A DNA stretch of 64,000 nt. It comes from Polyangiaceae bacterium. GTDB taxonomy: Bacteria > Myxococcota_A > Polyangia > Polyangiales > Polyangiaceae. Location of the stretch: assembly GCA_041389725.1 (NCBI GenBank), contig JAWKRG010000003.1:62001-126000 (forward strand), written 5' to 3'. Shown here piece after piece: positions 7,892 through 17,031 of the stretch (position 1 is the first letter of the stretch; the number at the start of each line of letters is the position of its first letter). The translations under genes were made by a program, and so were the position numbers. The notes beneath the pieces were generated by a model. The model searched no databases. It was given only the letters and a program-made list of their open reading frames with translations, and had not been told where the DNA came from.

Positions 7892-9346
7892 ATGCTTTCA
7901 CGACGAAGCGCTCTTGCCACCATGTCTGCCGCTGTAGTGCTCGGCTTCAATCCAGTGGCGCGAGCGTGGTCGTACGGCAACGGCAAGAAGAAGGGCTGCC
8001 ACCAGCTTCCACAACTGGACGGCTCCCTCGTCGTCGACGCGGCGTCCCTGGAGCACTACGCCAGTGACGCCGGCAACCAGGTCCACCTCACTCCCGTTGC
8101 CGTTCTGATCCCCGGCAGCGTCGACGACGTCCGCAAGATGGTCTGCTATTGCCGCACGCACCACATAGCGGTTGCGGCGCGCGGACAGGGACACACCACC
8201 TTCGGTCAGAGCATGACGGACGGTGGTCTCGTGATCGACATGGCCGGCCTGTCGCAAATCCACGACATCCAGCCGTCGACAGCGTTGGTGGACGGCGGAG
8301 TGAAGTGGAACACACTCCTCGGTGAGACGGTGCAACAGGGACTCACGCCCCCGGTGCTCACGGGCTACCTGGGTCTATCCGTGGGCGGCACGCTCAGCGT
8401 CGGCGGCATTTCGTCCACGAACGGGCTGGGGGCGCAGGTCGACCACGTGCAGGCACTGGAGGTCGTCAGCGGCGACGGCAAGGTTCGCTGGTGCTCCGAG
8501 CAGCATCACCGTGCCCTGTTCGAGGCGACCCTTGCTGGTCTCGGTCAGTACGGGATCATCACCCGCGCGGTGGTGGACCTAGTTCCGGCACCAACCATGG
8601 CGCGCGTGTACCTGATCGATCACGACAACAGCGCGAGCTTCTTCGCAAACCTGCGAACCCTGCTCGCCCGCGGCGAGTTCGACGATCTCTACAACTTCGG
8701 CTTCCCGGATGACAACGGCGGTTGGGTCTATCAGCTGACGGCTACCAAGTTCTACGAACCCGGCTCACCGCCCAACGATGCCCATCTCCTGCGGGACCTC
8801 TCGGTTCCGGCGAGCAGCGTGCCGAGTCAGGACATGCCGTACTTGCACTACGCGCAACGCGTGGACGTGGTCATCGACTTCTTCGAGCAGATCGGGCTGT
8901 GGGATGGCGTGCTGCATCCCTGGTACGACGTCTTTCTACCCGAGGCGTCGGTGGAGCCCTACGTCGAGAGCGTGATGAGCACGCTGACCCTCGAGGACGT
9001 CGGGCCCACCGGCTTCTTGCTGCTCTTCCCGCAGAAGCGTTCCGCGATGACGCGCCCAGGCCTTCGTGTCCCGCACGCGCAGGATTGGGTGTACCTCTTC
9101 GACGTCCTCACGGCTGCGCCGACCCCGGGCCCGAACCCAGACTTTCAGGCGCGCATGCTGCAGCGTAATCGGCAGTGGTTCGAACAGGCCCGTGCCGTCG
9201 GAGGCACCCGCTACCCCATTGGCTCCCTCGAGTTCTCGAAGTTGGACTGGATCCTCCACTACCAGGAGCGCTGGCCCACGCTGAAGCACTTGAAGAAGCA
9301 CTACGACCCAGCCGGCATCCTGACGCCGGGTCCGGGGATCTTCTAG
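7892..9346 (+). CDS. Tat-exported FAD-linked oxidase, cytokinin-dehydrogenase-like (VAO family)
   Basis: A 484-residue protein with a twin-arginine signal (LSRRSALATMSAAVVLG) and a cleavage-like VARAW site. The FAD-binding PCMH domain spans about residues 50-235; RGQGHTTFGQS holds His101 at the position that carries covalently bound FAD in many VAO/BBE enzymes. The C-terminal half resembles cytokinin dehydrogenases and ends in the family motif YDPAGILTPGPGIF. Such enzymes oxidise C-N or C-C bonds and reduce O2 or quinones. It is the first gene of a four-gene operon; its stop is 3 bases before the tryptophanase ATG. I infer that it oxidises a prenylated indole in the periplasm. Cytokinin-like isoprenoid amines are an alternative substrate. 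Confidence 0.85.
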   Translation: MLSRRSALATMSAAVVLGFNPVARAWSYGNGKKKGCHQLPQLDGSLVVDAASLEHYASDAGNQVHLTPVAVLIPGSVDDVRKMVCYCRTHHIAVAARGQGHTTFGQSMTDGGLVIDMAGLSQIHDIQPSTALVDGGVKWNTLLGETVQQGLTPPVLTGYLGLSVGGTLSVGGISSTNGLGAQVDHVQALEVVSGDGKVRWCSEQHHRALFEATLAGLGQYGIITRAVVDLVPAPTMARVYLIDHDNSASFFANLRTLLARGEFDDLYNFGFPDDNGGWVYQLTATKFYEPGSPPNDAHLLRDLSVPASSVPSQDMPYLHYAQRVDVVIDFFEQIGLWDGVLHPWYDVFLPEASVEPYVESVMSTLTLEDVGPTGFLLLFPQKRSAMTRPGLRVPHAQDWVYLFDVLTAAPTPGPNPDFQARMLQRNRQWFEQARAVGGTRYPIGSLEFSKLDWILHYQERWPTLKHLKKHYDPAGILTPGPGIF

Positions 9347-9349
9347 GCC

Positions 9350-10765
9350 ATGCCGCCGACGTCGAGTCGAGATCCCGCACGCGAGCTGTATCGCAGCACG
9401 ATCGCCGAACCCTACCGGGTCAAGGTGGTCGAGAAGCTGACACTTCCCGATCGCGGCGAACGCGAACGCATCCTGGCGCGAGCCCATTACTCGCCAGTGT
9501 ACCTGCCGTCGCCGGACGTCTACGTCGACATGATCACGGACAGTGGCACCGCGGCGATGAGTGACGCGCAATGGGCAGCGCTGATGCGCGGCGACGAGGC
9601 ATACATGGGCTCGCGCAGCTACAGCGCGTTCGAGGCCGCCGTGCGCGAAGTCACGGGTTACGCCGAAGTCGTACCGACCCATCAAGGCCGCGCGGCGGAG
9701 AACATCCTGCTCGAGCTCTTGGTCCAGCCCGGGGACATCGTACTGAGCAACACCCATTTCGACACCACCCGCGCTCATGTGCAAGCTAGGGGCGCAACGC
9801 CCGTCGACACAATCGGCGAGTGGTTGTGGAACTTCCGTGAGCCGCTGCCCTTCAAAGGCAACTTCGACGTCCAGCTGGTCGAGCGCGCCCTGCAGACCCA
9901 CGGCAGCAAGGTGCGCCTGATCATCGGAACGGTGCTCAACAACTTCGCCTGCTCGTCGCCGGTGTCCCTGGAGAATCTGAAGCGCGTGCGAACCCTGGCG
10001 GCGCAGCACGGTGCGAAGCTCTTTCTCGATGCGGCTCGCTTCGCGGAGAACGCCTACTTCATTCAGCAACGCGAGCCGGGCTACTCCAACCGCAGCATCG
10101 CCGACATCGTGCGAGAGATGTTCAGTCTTGCCGACGGCTGCTGGGTGAGCGCCAAGAAGGACGCGATGGTGAACATTGGCGGCTTCATCGCCACCAACGA
10201 CGCTGCCCTGGCCGATCGCTGCCGCGAGCGGCTCGTGCTGTACGAGGGTTTTCCCACCTATGGGGGGCTCGCGCGCCGTGACCTGGAAGCCATCGCGGTG
10301 GGACTGCGCGAGGCGGTGGACCCAGACTACCTCGCCCATCGCATCGCCTCCGTGGCCTATCTCGGCGACGGCATGCGGCGCGCGGGCGCGCTCGTGAGCT
10401 TGCCGGTCGGCGGCTCCGGAGTGTTCGTCGACGTGGAAGCGATGTACCCGCAGCTGCCGGCGGAACGGCTGCCCGGCATTGCACTCTGCGCGGACTTCTA
10501 CCTGGAAGGCGGCATTCGCGTCGGCGCGGCGCCGTTTGCCATGCACACGGTAGATCCCGACAGCGGTGCGATTCGCGACCGCGTGTTTCAGTTTGCGCGC
10601 TTCGCAGTGCCACGTCGCGTGTTGAGTAAGGCGCAGCTGGACTACGTCATCGAGATCACGCGCCGCGTGGTTACCGTGGCCAAGCAGTCTCGCGGCTACC
10701 GCACCGTGCATCAACCCGAGGTCCTCGGCCACTTCTTCGCCAGATTCGCACCCGTCGAAACCTAG
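9350..10765 (+). CDS. tnaA: Tryptophanase (tryptophan indole-lyase)
   Basis: A 471-residue PLP enzyme that cleaves tryptophan to indole, pyruvate and ammonia. Family motifs are intact: GDEAYMGSRSY, PTHQGRAAENI, DAARFAENAYFIQQRE, and the PLP lysine segment SAKKDAMV (Lys270). Two residues that separate tryptophanase from tyrosine phenol-lyase point to tryptophan: Asp138 in HFDTT (Thr in tyrosine phenol-lyase) and His461 in GHFFARF (Phe in tyrosine phenol-lyase). Length matches the E. coli enzyme. It lies 3 bases after the oxidase gene and 9 bases before the next gene, so all are probably one transcript. Its indole is the likely substrate of the downstream prenyltransferase. A TnaC-type leader peptide was not found. 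Confidence 0.92.
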   Translation: MPPTSSRDPARELYRSTIAEPYRVKVVEKLTLPDRGERERILARAHYSPVYLPSPDVYVDMITDSGTAAMSDAQWAALMRGDEAYMGSRSYSAFEAAVREVTGYAEVVPTHQGRAAENILLELLVQPGDIVLSNTHFDTTRAHVQARGATPVDTIGEWLWNFREPLPFKGNFDVQLVERALQTHGSKVRLIIGTVLNNFACSSPVSLENLKRVRTLAAQHGAKLFLDAARFAENAYFIQQREPGYSNRSIADIVREMFSLADGCWVSAKKDAMVNIGGFIATNDAALADRCRERLVLYEGFPTYGGLARRDLEAIAVGLREAVDPDYLAHRIASVAYLGDGMRRAGALVSLPVGGSGVFVDVEAMYPQLPAERLPGIALCADFYLEGGIRVGAAPFAMHTVDPDSGAIRDRVFQFARFAVPRRVLSKAQLDYVIEITRRVVTVAKQSRGYRTVHQPEVLGHFFARFAPVET

Positions 10766-10774
10766 GAGAGTCCG

Positions 10775-11176
10775 ATGAGCTGCAACATGGTGACCCGCAG
10801 AATCGACAACCTGCTCATCCTGAGGCAGAGCCGCGAGCCACCATCGGACAAAGAGTGGAACGACTGCCTCGATCTCCTGCGCGACGGGCTGGAAGGGCTG
10901 CGCGTGCTGGTGATCACGGATGGCGGCGGCCCGAGTCCAGAACAGCGGCGCCGCTTGGACCGCACGTTGAATGGCGAGCCCATCCGCATCGCCGTGGTGT
11001 CCGAAAGCGTGCGGGTGCGGTTCATCGTCTCGTCGGTCGCTCTGTTCAGTTCTCGCATCAAGAGCTTCTCCGAGCTCGAGTATCCGCAAGCCCTGCAGCA
11101 CCTCGAACTGGGCATCGACGAGCGCAGAACCGCTCAGCAACACATTCGCGAGATGACTGCGCAAATCAACCGCTGA
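10775..11176 (+). CDS. Small STAS/SpoIIAA-like protein
   Basis: A 133-residue soluble protein of alternating strands and helices (NLLILRQSREPPSD, GLRVLVITDGGGPSPEQ, IRIAVVSESVRVRFIVS), resembling the SpoIIAA/STAS-like fold seen in many small myxobacterial proteins. No catalytic residues are evident. It is preceded by a GAGAG Shine-Dalgarno-like sequence and lies inside the indole-prenyl operon, so a regulatory or scaffold role in that pathway is possible but unproven. Confidence 0.75.
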   Translation: MSCNMVTRRIDNLLILRQSREPPSDKEWNDCLDLLRDGLEGLRVLVITDGGGPSPEQRRRLDRTLNGEPIRIAVVSESVRVRFIVSSVALFSSRIKSFSELEYPQALQHLELGIDERRTAQQHIREMTAQINR

Positions 11177-11190
11177 CCAAGGATTGCACG

Positions 11191-12981
11191 ATGCGCGTAG
11201 CACGCCTTCCCCTAGTTCAAGACACGCTGCAGCACATGGCCGCGGCGAGGGCGCGCTCCCTGTGCGAGGCGCTGGATCTCGCGCATCGCGCGCAAGAACT
11301 CGAGGCGCTGTGCGGGATGCTGATGGCGCCCTGGGGTGCGGGCCGCGTGCAGCGCCCCCCCGACTACCTCTCGCACGTGGTCGACGACGGCACCCCCTTC
11401 GAGTTCTCCATCGCCCTGTCGGAACGAGCAGAAGTACGGTTCTTGGTCGAACCCCTGGGAAACCCGCCCAGCCTCGTCTCGAACGCCACCGCAACCGAGA
11501 CCGTACTGGAAAGACTTGCCCGCGAGTTCGGCGTGGACCTCACCCGCTATCTTGCGATCCGGGATCTGTTCTGGAGCGAGCGCCCCGCAGGACCGTTCAC
11601 TTTGTGGCTGGCGGCCGCGCTTGGCGCAGAGGGGCCTCCCAGCTTCAAGCTCTACCTCAATCCCGCCGTGCACGGCTCCATCGAAGCACCGCAGGTAATC
11701 GAGGCAGCGCTGCACCGACTTGGCTTCGACGCCGCGTGGCCCGCCATCGGCAACGTGCTCGCGTGGCGCGGCCCCGAAGCAGACGAGCTGAAGTACTTCT
11801 CGCTGGATCTTTCGCCGGGCCCCGAAGCTCGAGTGAAGGTCTACGCGCGACACCATCACGCGACTCGTGACGTCGTAGCCTCCGCCGCGGGCGCCTGCAG
11901 CAGCGGCGACCCAGAGTCCATTTCGCTATTCCTGCGCACCCTCGCTCCAGATGTGGACCTTTACGAAGGGCGTGGTCCCTTCACCTGCTACGCCTTCACT
12001 GCGGGCTCGGGCTCCGCTCCAGACTCGGTAACTACGCACTTCCCAATCAACGGCTACGCGCAGAGCGACCAGGAAGCCCAAGAACGCATCCTTCTCGTGC
12101 ACGACGCCTTCGGCCTACCCAACGCACCCTACATCCGCGCGCTGTCCGCCATCGCTGAACGACCCTTGGACTCCGGTGTGGGCACGCATTCCTATGTGTC
12201 GCTGCGCACCAAGCGTGGACGCACGCGACTCACGCTCTACTTGCCGAGTGAAGCCTACGCGCCTGGAACGGTGGAAGACCCTCGCGACGCCAAGCGCAGC
12301 AGTGGACAGCGCCCGCGCAGCAGCGGACTGCCCGGGGCGAGCCCCGAACATCATCCATTGTTCGCACGCCTGAGACGCGATCCGCCCGACGAACGATTGC
12401 TCTGGGTACTGTCCACCAACGTGCGAGTGGCGCTCGAGCCCTTGACGCGACAGGCACCGGATTTGGCGGACGCCGTGCGTGAGCCGTGGCTTCAGGAGCT
12501 CTTGAGGGGCACTCCGGATCTGACGCGCCTCGGCGGCCTGGATCTGCGCACGCACGAGCAGTGGCTCCTGCGCGTGGGCTGCGAAATGGCCATGCGCGAG
12601 CAGGTAGCCCCCGCATCGTCTCTGCTCAGCCCCGCGCTGCAATTCAGCGAACGAGTGTCGTGCCTGGTCGCCTCGGAGCGCCCCTATCTCAGAGCAGGCG
12701 CGGCCCTGGCCAACGCCTTGTTCTCTGGGGATCTGTGCAAGGAGCTCTCCGCGCTGCTGCGCGACAGCGACGAGTACGCCACTACCGTGGCGAATCGGCT
12801 CCCGACCCTGCCCGCACCAGCGTTCACTCTGTACTCCTTGGCCGAGTTCGCGAACGCGGAGGCCGAACAGGACCTCCGCTCGGGAATCACGCGCTACGCG
12901 CGCGCCGCCTGGATTCTGATGAACGACCTCTACGCGACGGCCTTCGGCGCCGCCCCCGACGCGCTGTTCGGCGACGATTGA
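11191..12981 (+). CDS. DMATS-type aromatic (indole) prenyltransferase with extra C-terminal domain
   Basis: A 596-residue protein. Residues about 15-360 carry the ABBA-fold DMATS pattern: FKLYLNPAVHG (152-162), ELKYFSLDLSPGPEARVKVY (199-218), GRGPFTCYAFTAG, THFPINGYAQSD, and the late strand motif LTLYLPSEAYAPG. These supply the Lys/Arg/Tyr diphosphate-binding layers that bind dimethylallyl diphosphate without a DDxxD motif. Residues about 386-596 form an additional, mostly helical domain that I cannot assign; ordinary bacterial members are about 350-400 residues. The start is the ATG at 11191, preceded by AAGGA; the frame upstream overlaps the STAS-like gene. By context the acceptor is probably indole from the tryptophanase. 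Confidence 0.82.
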   Translation: MRVARLPLVQDTLQHMAAARARSLCEALDLAHRAQELEALCGMLMAPWGAGRVQRPPDYLSHVVDDGTPFEFSIALSERAEVRFLVEPLGNPPSLVSNATATETVLERLAREFGVDLTRYLAIRDLFWSERPAGPFTLWLAAALGAEGPPSFKLYLNPAVHGSIEAPQVIEAALHRLGFDAAWPAIGNVLAWRGPEADELKYFSLDLSPGPEARVKVYARHHHATRDVVASAAGACSSGDPESISLFLRTLAPDVDLYEGRGPFTCYAFTAGSGSAPDSVTTHFPINGYAQSDQEAQERILLVHDAFGLPNAPYIRALSAIAERPLDSGVGTHSYVSLRTKRGRTRLTLYLPSEAYAPGTVEDPRDAKRSSGQRPRSSGLPGASPEHHPLFARLRRDPPDERLLWVLSTNVRVALEPLTRQAPDLADAVREPWLQELLRGTPDLTRLGGLDLRTHEQWLLRVGCEMAMREQVAPASSLLSPALQFSERVSCLVASERPYLRAGAALANALFSGDLCKELSALLRDSDEYATTVANRLPTLPAPAFTLYSLAEFANAEAEQDLRSGITRYARAAWILMNDLYATAFGAAPDALFGDD

Positions 12982-12983
12982 CG

Positions 12984-13637
12984 TCACTCGTCGAGCACAA
13001 GGATCGGTAGCGAAGCGCGCTTGCGCAGGTCGTCCAATGCCGCGCCAGCCCAGAGCGGGTCTGCTGACGACACGACGAGCAACGGCGCGTGACGTTGTTC
13101 GCAGTGCTGTATCGCGCGCCGGACCGGGTCGGCCTCGGAGGTGTCGAGCACACACAACACCGGTTCGGTGCGCAGCAAAGACGCGGCGCGACGCGCCAGC
13201 GCGTCGGCCCTCGGTAGATCCGCGGCCGCAACGACGGGAGCCGCTACTCCCCGGCTCGCCGCGCGATGACCTGCCACCAACGTCGCTCGGGCGCCCTGGG
13301 CTTTCTCCATCGCGGCCGCCAGGCGGCCACGCGTGACCTCGAAGGCCCAAGGTAGACGCGCCTGGTCAGCAGCGCGGTTCAATCGCTCGCGCGCCTTGCC
13401 GGCCGCGGCACGCCACGCGGCTTCGAGCGTCTCCTTGCCCAAAGGCTGGAGCTGGCCGCCCGCGTCCACGACGGACGTGAAGGGCAGCTCGGCCATGGCC
13501 ATCGCTTCGGCCTCTTCCAAGAACACGCCGAGCACCTCGGCATCCAACCCCTGCGCCAGGCTCACCGCCATTTGCACGAAGGCCGCCGGATCCCCGACGG
13601 CATCGAACACGACCACGATTCGTTCACGCCCGGCCAT
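12984..13637 (-). CDS. Universal-stress-protein-like protein
   Basis: A 217-residue protein beginning MAGRERIVVVFDAVGDPAAF. It has two alpha/beta segments like tandem USP or USP-like halves: the first with a long helix after the strand VVVFDAV, the second with RATLVAGHRAASRG and a closing strand PILVLDE. Classical ATP-binding G-2x-G-9x-G(S/T) residues are not obvious. The start overlaps the end of the upstream LonB-like gene by 14 bases, so translation is probably coupled to the protease. Confidence 0.6.
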   Translation of the reverse strand: MAGRERIVVVFDAVGDPAAFVQMAVSLAQGLDAEVLGVFLEEAEAMAMAELPFTSVVDAGGQLQPLGKETLEAAWRAAAGKARERLNRAADQARLPWAFEVTRGRLAAAMEKAQGARATLVAGHRAASRGVAAPVVAAADLPRADALARRAASLLRTEPVLCVLDTSEADPVRRAIQHCEQRHAPLLVVSSADPLWAGAALDDLRKRASLPILVLDE

Positions 13638-16158
13638 CTCTGCGCTTCCCTCGCCCATTCTTGCCCGAGTTGCCCTTGCGCTTCTTCGTTCGGGTCGACT
13701 TGCCCTTGCCGCCGTTGGCGCCCTTCGCGCCGTCGGCCCCTGCACCCTCGGTTGGCTCGCCTTGGGTCTCGAACTGCACGAATCGGGAGAAGCCTTCTGC
13801 CACGATCGCGAACTCAACCAACTGGTCGAGCACGCGTGCGTTGATGGTTCCTTCGGGGAACTGGCCGTCTTCATCCGCCACCCCGGCGGATTCACCAGTC
13901 AGAAGCTCGAGCGCCTCATCCACGGTAGTGACGGCATAGACCGCGAACTTCGCGTCGCGCACCGCCTGCACGACGTCCTCGCGCAGCACGAGATTGTCGA
14001 TGTTCGACGCGGGAATGATCACACCCTGGTCGCCAGTCAAGCCGCGAGCCACACAGACGTCGAAGAACCCCTCGATCTTCTCGTTGACGCCCCCAATGGC
14101 CTGCGCCTGTCCGTGCTGACTCACCGAACCCGTCACCGCCAAGGACTGACGTAGGGGAACGCGTGCCAAGGCCGAGATCAGGGCCAGCAGCTCCGCCATC
14201 GACGCACTGTCGCCCTCCACGCCGAAGTAGGATTGCTCGAACACCAGGCTGGCTGCCAGGGACAGCGGCACCTGACGCGTGTAGTGCGACGCGAAGTAGC
14301 TGGAGAGAATCAACACACCCTTCGAGTGCAAAACTCCGCCCAGCTCCACCTCGCGCTCGATGTCGACCACCTTGCCGTCACCCACTCGCGCCGTCGCCGT
14401 GATGCGTGTCGGCAGTCCGAAGCGCGCACCACCAAACTCCAACACCGACAGGCCGTTGATCTGACCGACCGCACTCCCCGTGGTGTCCACCAGCACGGTG
14501 CGCTGCAGAATTTGCTCACGAAAGCGCTCACTGAGGCGGTCGTGCCGGCGGCGTCGCGCGTGGATGGCCTGCACCACGTCCTGTTGCTCCACGACAGCCG
14601 CTTCTCGCTTCGCGGCAAAGCTGTCGGCTTGATGGCACAGATCCACCAAGTCGCGCGTCGCCGTCGACAGCTTGCGGCGGTCTGCTACCGCGCGAGAGCT
14701 TTGTTCAATCAGCCGCGCCACTGCGCCGGCGTGAAAAGAGCGCAGCCCATCGCGCTGCTCCACTGCGGCCACTTGACGACCGAACTCCAGCTCGCTGTTT
14801 TCACCGCGATCCACCACGTCCTCGAAGTCGGCCAACACCTTGAACAGCTCCGGCATGTCCGCGTCGTGCTCGGCCATCAAGTGGTAGAGCTGTCGCTCGC
14901 CTACGAGCACGACTTTGACCTGCAAGGGAATCGGCTCCGGCTCCAGGCTTTCACCGCTACCCAGACCGACCGCCTGGGCCAAAGACTCGATCTGGACTTG
15001 GCGGTCGTAGAGAGCGCGCTTGAGCGCGGCCCAGGTCTGCGGATTCGTCAACACGTCGAGGGCATCCAGCACCAGGTAGCCGCCGTTCGCGCGATGCAGC
15101 GCGCCTGGGCGGATCAGCGTGAAGTCGCTGATCAAGGTGCCCAGCTGAGCGCGATGCTCCACTCGACCCAGCAGGCGCTGGAGGTTGGGCTTGTTCTCAT
15201 AGACGACGGGGGCCCCGTGCACCTCCGCGTTGTCCACCAGCACGTTGACGCGGTAGCGGTCGAACACGCGCACGGGCTCGATCGCGAGCGGCGACTCTTG
15301 CTCGGGCTTCTCGCTGAAGCGTTGGGCGTTCTCTACGATGTCGTTGCGCATGGCGCTGAGGTGAGCCGTCACTTGCGCGCTCACGGCCCAGGCTTCCTTC
15401 ACCTCTTCGATCGCCTGATCCACGGTCTGCGCCACCACCTCGCGCGCCAGAGCCTTGGCGCGCTCTCGCGCCTCCTTGGCCCACTTCGGCATGGGACGCA
15501 GCTCGCGCGCCAGCTTCTCCTGCAAGCGTCGAATGTTGGCTTCGATGCGCTCTTGCTCCTGACGCGGGAGTTTCTCGAAGGCCTCCGGGTCGAGCACGGA
15601 TCCATCCTTCAGCGGCGCAAAGCCGACGCCCGAGGGCACACGCAACATGGCGACGTCGAAGGCCTTGGCGTCCTCTTCCACCTTACGAAACACCGCTTGC
15701 GGCCGCGCTTCCAGCTCCTCGCGGATTTGCTCCAAACGCGCCCGGTGACTTTCGCTGTCGAGCGCTGCCGGAATGGCGACGCGCAGATCTTCCACGAGCT
15801 TCTCCAAGTCCTGCGCGAACTTGCGTGCCATGCCCGCGGGAAGGCGCAACGCCTTGGCCCCCGTCTCGTTCGAGAAGTCGCGAACGTAGCACCAGTCGTC
15901 CGCCGCTTCGCGGGTCCGTGCCAGAGCGGAAAGCTCGTGCTGCACGAAGGCGTGCTTGCCATGACCAGCAGGTCCCGAGACGAACAAGTTGTACCCGTCG
16001 CGAGCCATCGACAGCGCAAACCGCGTCGCCTGCGCTGCACGCTCCTGGCCGAAGGGACCGTGCAGGGGCGATAGGTCATGCGTCGAGGTGAAGGGCAGAC
16101 GCCGAGGATCGCATTCGCAGCAGAGCTGATCCGCGGCAAGAGGGTGCGGCGCGGTCAT
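13624..16158 (-). CDS. LonB-like ATP-dependent protease (S16)
   Basis: An 844-residue single-chain AAA+ protease of the bacterial LonB/YcbZ type. The N-terminal part has a Walker A motif GPAGHGKHAF (Lys68) and a long coiled-coil insertion (about 170-300, EELEARPQAVFRKVEEDAK and following). The middle holds the ATPase core (GGYLVLDALDVLTNP). The C-terminal peptidase has the catalytic dyad Ser651 in GDSASMAE and Lys694 in GGVNEKIEG, 43 residues apart as in Lon. The tail is a Gly/Lys/Arg-rich extension that may bind nucleic acid or a partner. The start was set at ATG 16158 (MTAPHPLAAD). It is co-transcribed with the USP-like gene. Confidence 0.9.
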   Translation of the reverse strand: MTAPHPLAADQLCCECDPRRLPFTSTHDLSPLHGPFGQERAAQATRFALSMARDGYNLFVSGPAGHGKHAFVQHELSALARTREAADDWCYVRDFSNETGAKALRLPAGMARKFAQDLEKLVEDLRVAIPAALDSESHRARLEQIREELEARPQAVFRKVEEDAKAFDVAMLRVPSGVGFAPLKDGSVLDPEAFEKLPRQEQERIEANIRRLQEKLARELRPMPKWAKEARERAKALAREVVAQTVDQAIEEVKEAWAVSAQVTAHLSAMRNDIVENAQRFSEKPEQESPLAIEPVRVFDRYRVNVLVDNAEVHGAPVVYENKPNLQRLLGRVEHRAQLGTLISDFTLIRPGALHRANGGYLVLDALDVLTNPQTWAALKRALYDRQVQIESLAQAVGLGSGESLEPEPIPLQVKVVLVGERQLYHLMAEHDADMPELFKVLADFEDVVDRGENSELEFGRQVAAVEQRDGLRSFHAGAVARLIEQSSRAVADRRKLSTATRDLVDLCHQADSFAAKREAAVVEQQDVVQAIHARRRRHDRLSERFREQILQRTVLVDTTGSAVGQINGLSVLEFGGARFGLPTRITATARVGDGKVVDIEREVELGGVLHSKGVLILSSYFASHYTRQVPLSLAASLVFEQSYFGVEGDSASMAELLALISALARVPLRQSLAVTGSVSQHGQAQAIGGVNEKIEGFFDVCVARGLTGDQGVIIPASNIDNLVLREDVVQAVRDAKFAVYAVTTVDEALELLTGESAGVADEDGQFPEGTINARVLDQLVEFAIVAEGFSRFVQFETQGEPTEGAGADGAKGANGGKGKSTRTKKRKGNSGKNGRGKRRDGRA

Positions 16159-16563
16159 GTATGCAATGTGCGCCTTTGCAGCGTTGCCGCAAGGGTGCGA
16201 AGCGCTCAGCGAGGCGTGCGGATCACTTTCTGACGGGCGCTCAAATGCGCATCTGGCAAAGCAAGCTTCCGATACGCGCAGCGCCTGCGTGTCGCAGCAG
16301 CGTACGCCCCCGTCCGCGAAACGCCTGCGCTTGCCACCATCTCGGCGCGATGAGTTTGCTGGCGAGCAGGGGCGAGCGCCTCGGTCGGGACAGCGACTTG
16401 CCGACGCCACGGGCCGGCCTTGGCGAAGGGCCGATGACGTCTGGGTCGGCACACCCCAAAAAGACCAAGTGCTCATCCACAAGTCCGAGGCGCGGTTGGC
16501 AGCGCGAACCTCGGCAAAAACCGGAGCGCCCATTGGCGCGACACGGGTGTAGGCTAGCGGGCC
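16159..16563. other. Intergenic region without recognised content
   Basis: A 405-bp region between the divergent LonB-like gene and the small GMC partner gene. Open frames here are out-of-frame extensions without domain signal. It must hold both promoters, but no convincing motif, RNA gene or repeat was seen. Confidence 0.5.
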
Positions 16564-17031
16564 TTGAGTGCCGACACCTGGATTCGACGAGCCTCGCCCA
16601 GCATCGAAGCGCTGAGTGAGGCCACTTTTCCACCGAACGACATCGGCGCGCCGGACTGGCGAAGCACGGAAATGCTGCGGCGCACGCTGGAGTACCTCGA
16701 AGATCTGCCACCGCCGCAGCGTCGGCTGCTGTTGCTGTTGTTCTTCTTCGTGGAGTTCTTGGCGCCGTTGCTCGTGTTGCGGATCGGACGCTTCTCTCGC
16801 TTGAACCGAGCCACGCGGACCGAGGCCATTCGTGGCTGGCGACGTTCGCGGTACTTGCCGCTACGCATCCTGGGTGACGCCATCAAGGCCACCACCACGA
16901 TGATGTACATGTCGCACCCGTCCGTGATCGCCTACATCGGCGAGTATCGCGTGTGCGACTGGCCCAGCGATCCCGTGCGCATCGCCGTGCACGAAGATGC
17001 GCTGCAGCGGATGCAGGAGCCGTCGGCGTGA
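16564..17031 (+). CDS. Small partner protein of GMC oxidoreductase
   Basis: A 155-residue protein with a TTG start. The N-terminus (SIEALSEATFPPNDIGAPD) resembles the gluconate-2-dehydrogenase subunit 3 type proteins that accompany GMC dehydrogenases. A hydrophobic helix follows (RRLLLLLFFFVEFLAPLLVL), then a basic segment. Its stop overlaps the GTG start of the next gene (GTGA), so the two are translationally coupled and probably form a complex. A first in-frame ATG occurs later (MLRRTLEYL) but would remove the conserved N-terminus. Confidence 0.72.
   Translation: MSADTWIRRASPSIEALSEATFPPNDIGAPDWRSTEMLRRTLEYLEDLPPPQRRLLLLLFFFVEFLAPLLVLRIGRFSRLNRATRTEAIRGWRRSRYLPLRILGDAIKATTTMMYMSHPSVIAYIGEYRVCDWPSDPVRIAVHEDALQRMQEPSA

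Noticed and set aside
9350..10765. Tyrosine phenol-lyase
   Set aside because: Asp138 and His461 match tryptophanase rather than the Thr and Phe of tyrosine phenol-lyase.
8936..11494. 852-residue minus-strand open frame
   Set aside because: It is antisense to the oxidase, tryptophanase and prenyltransferase genes, which have clear domain motifs; its composition is the typical GC-rich antisense shadow.
14233..16074. 613-residue plus-strand open frame
   Set aside because: Antisense to the LonB-like protease, with no recognisable domain.
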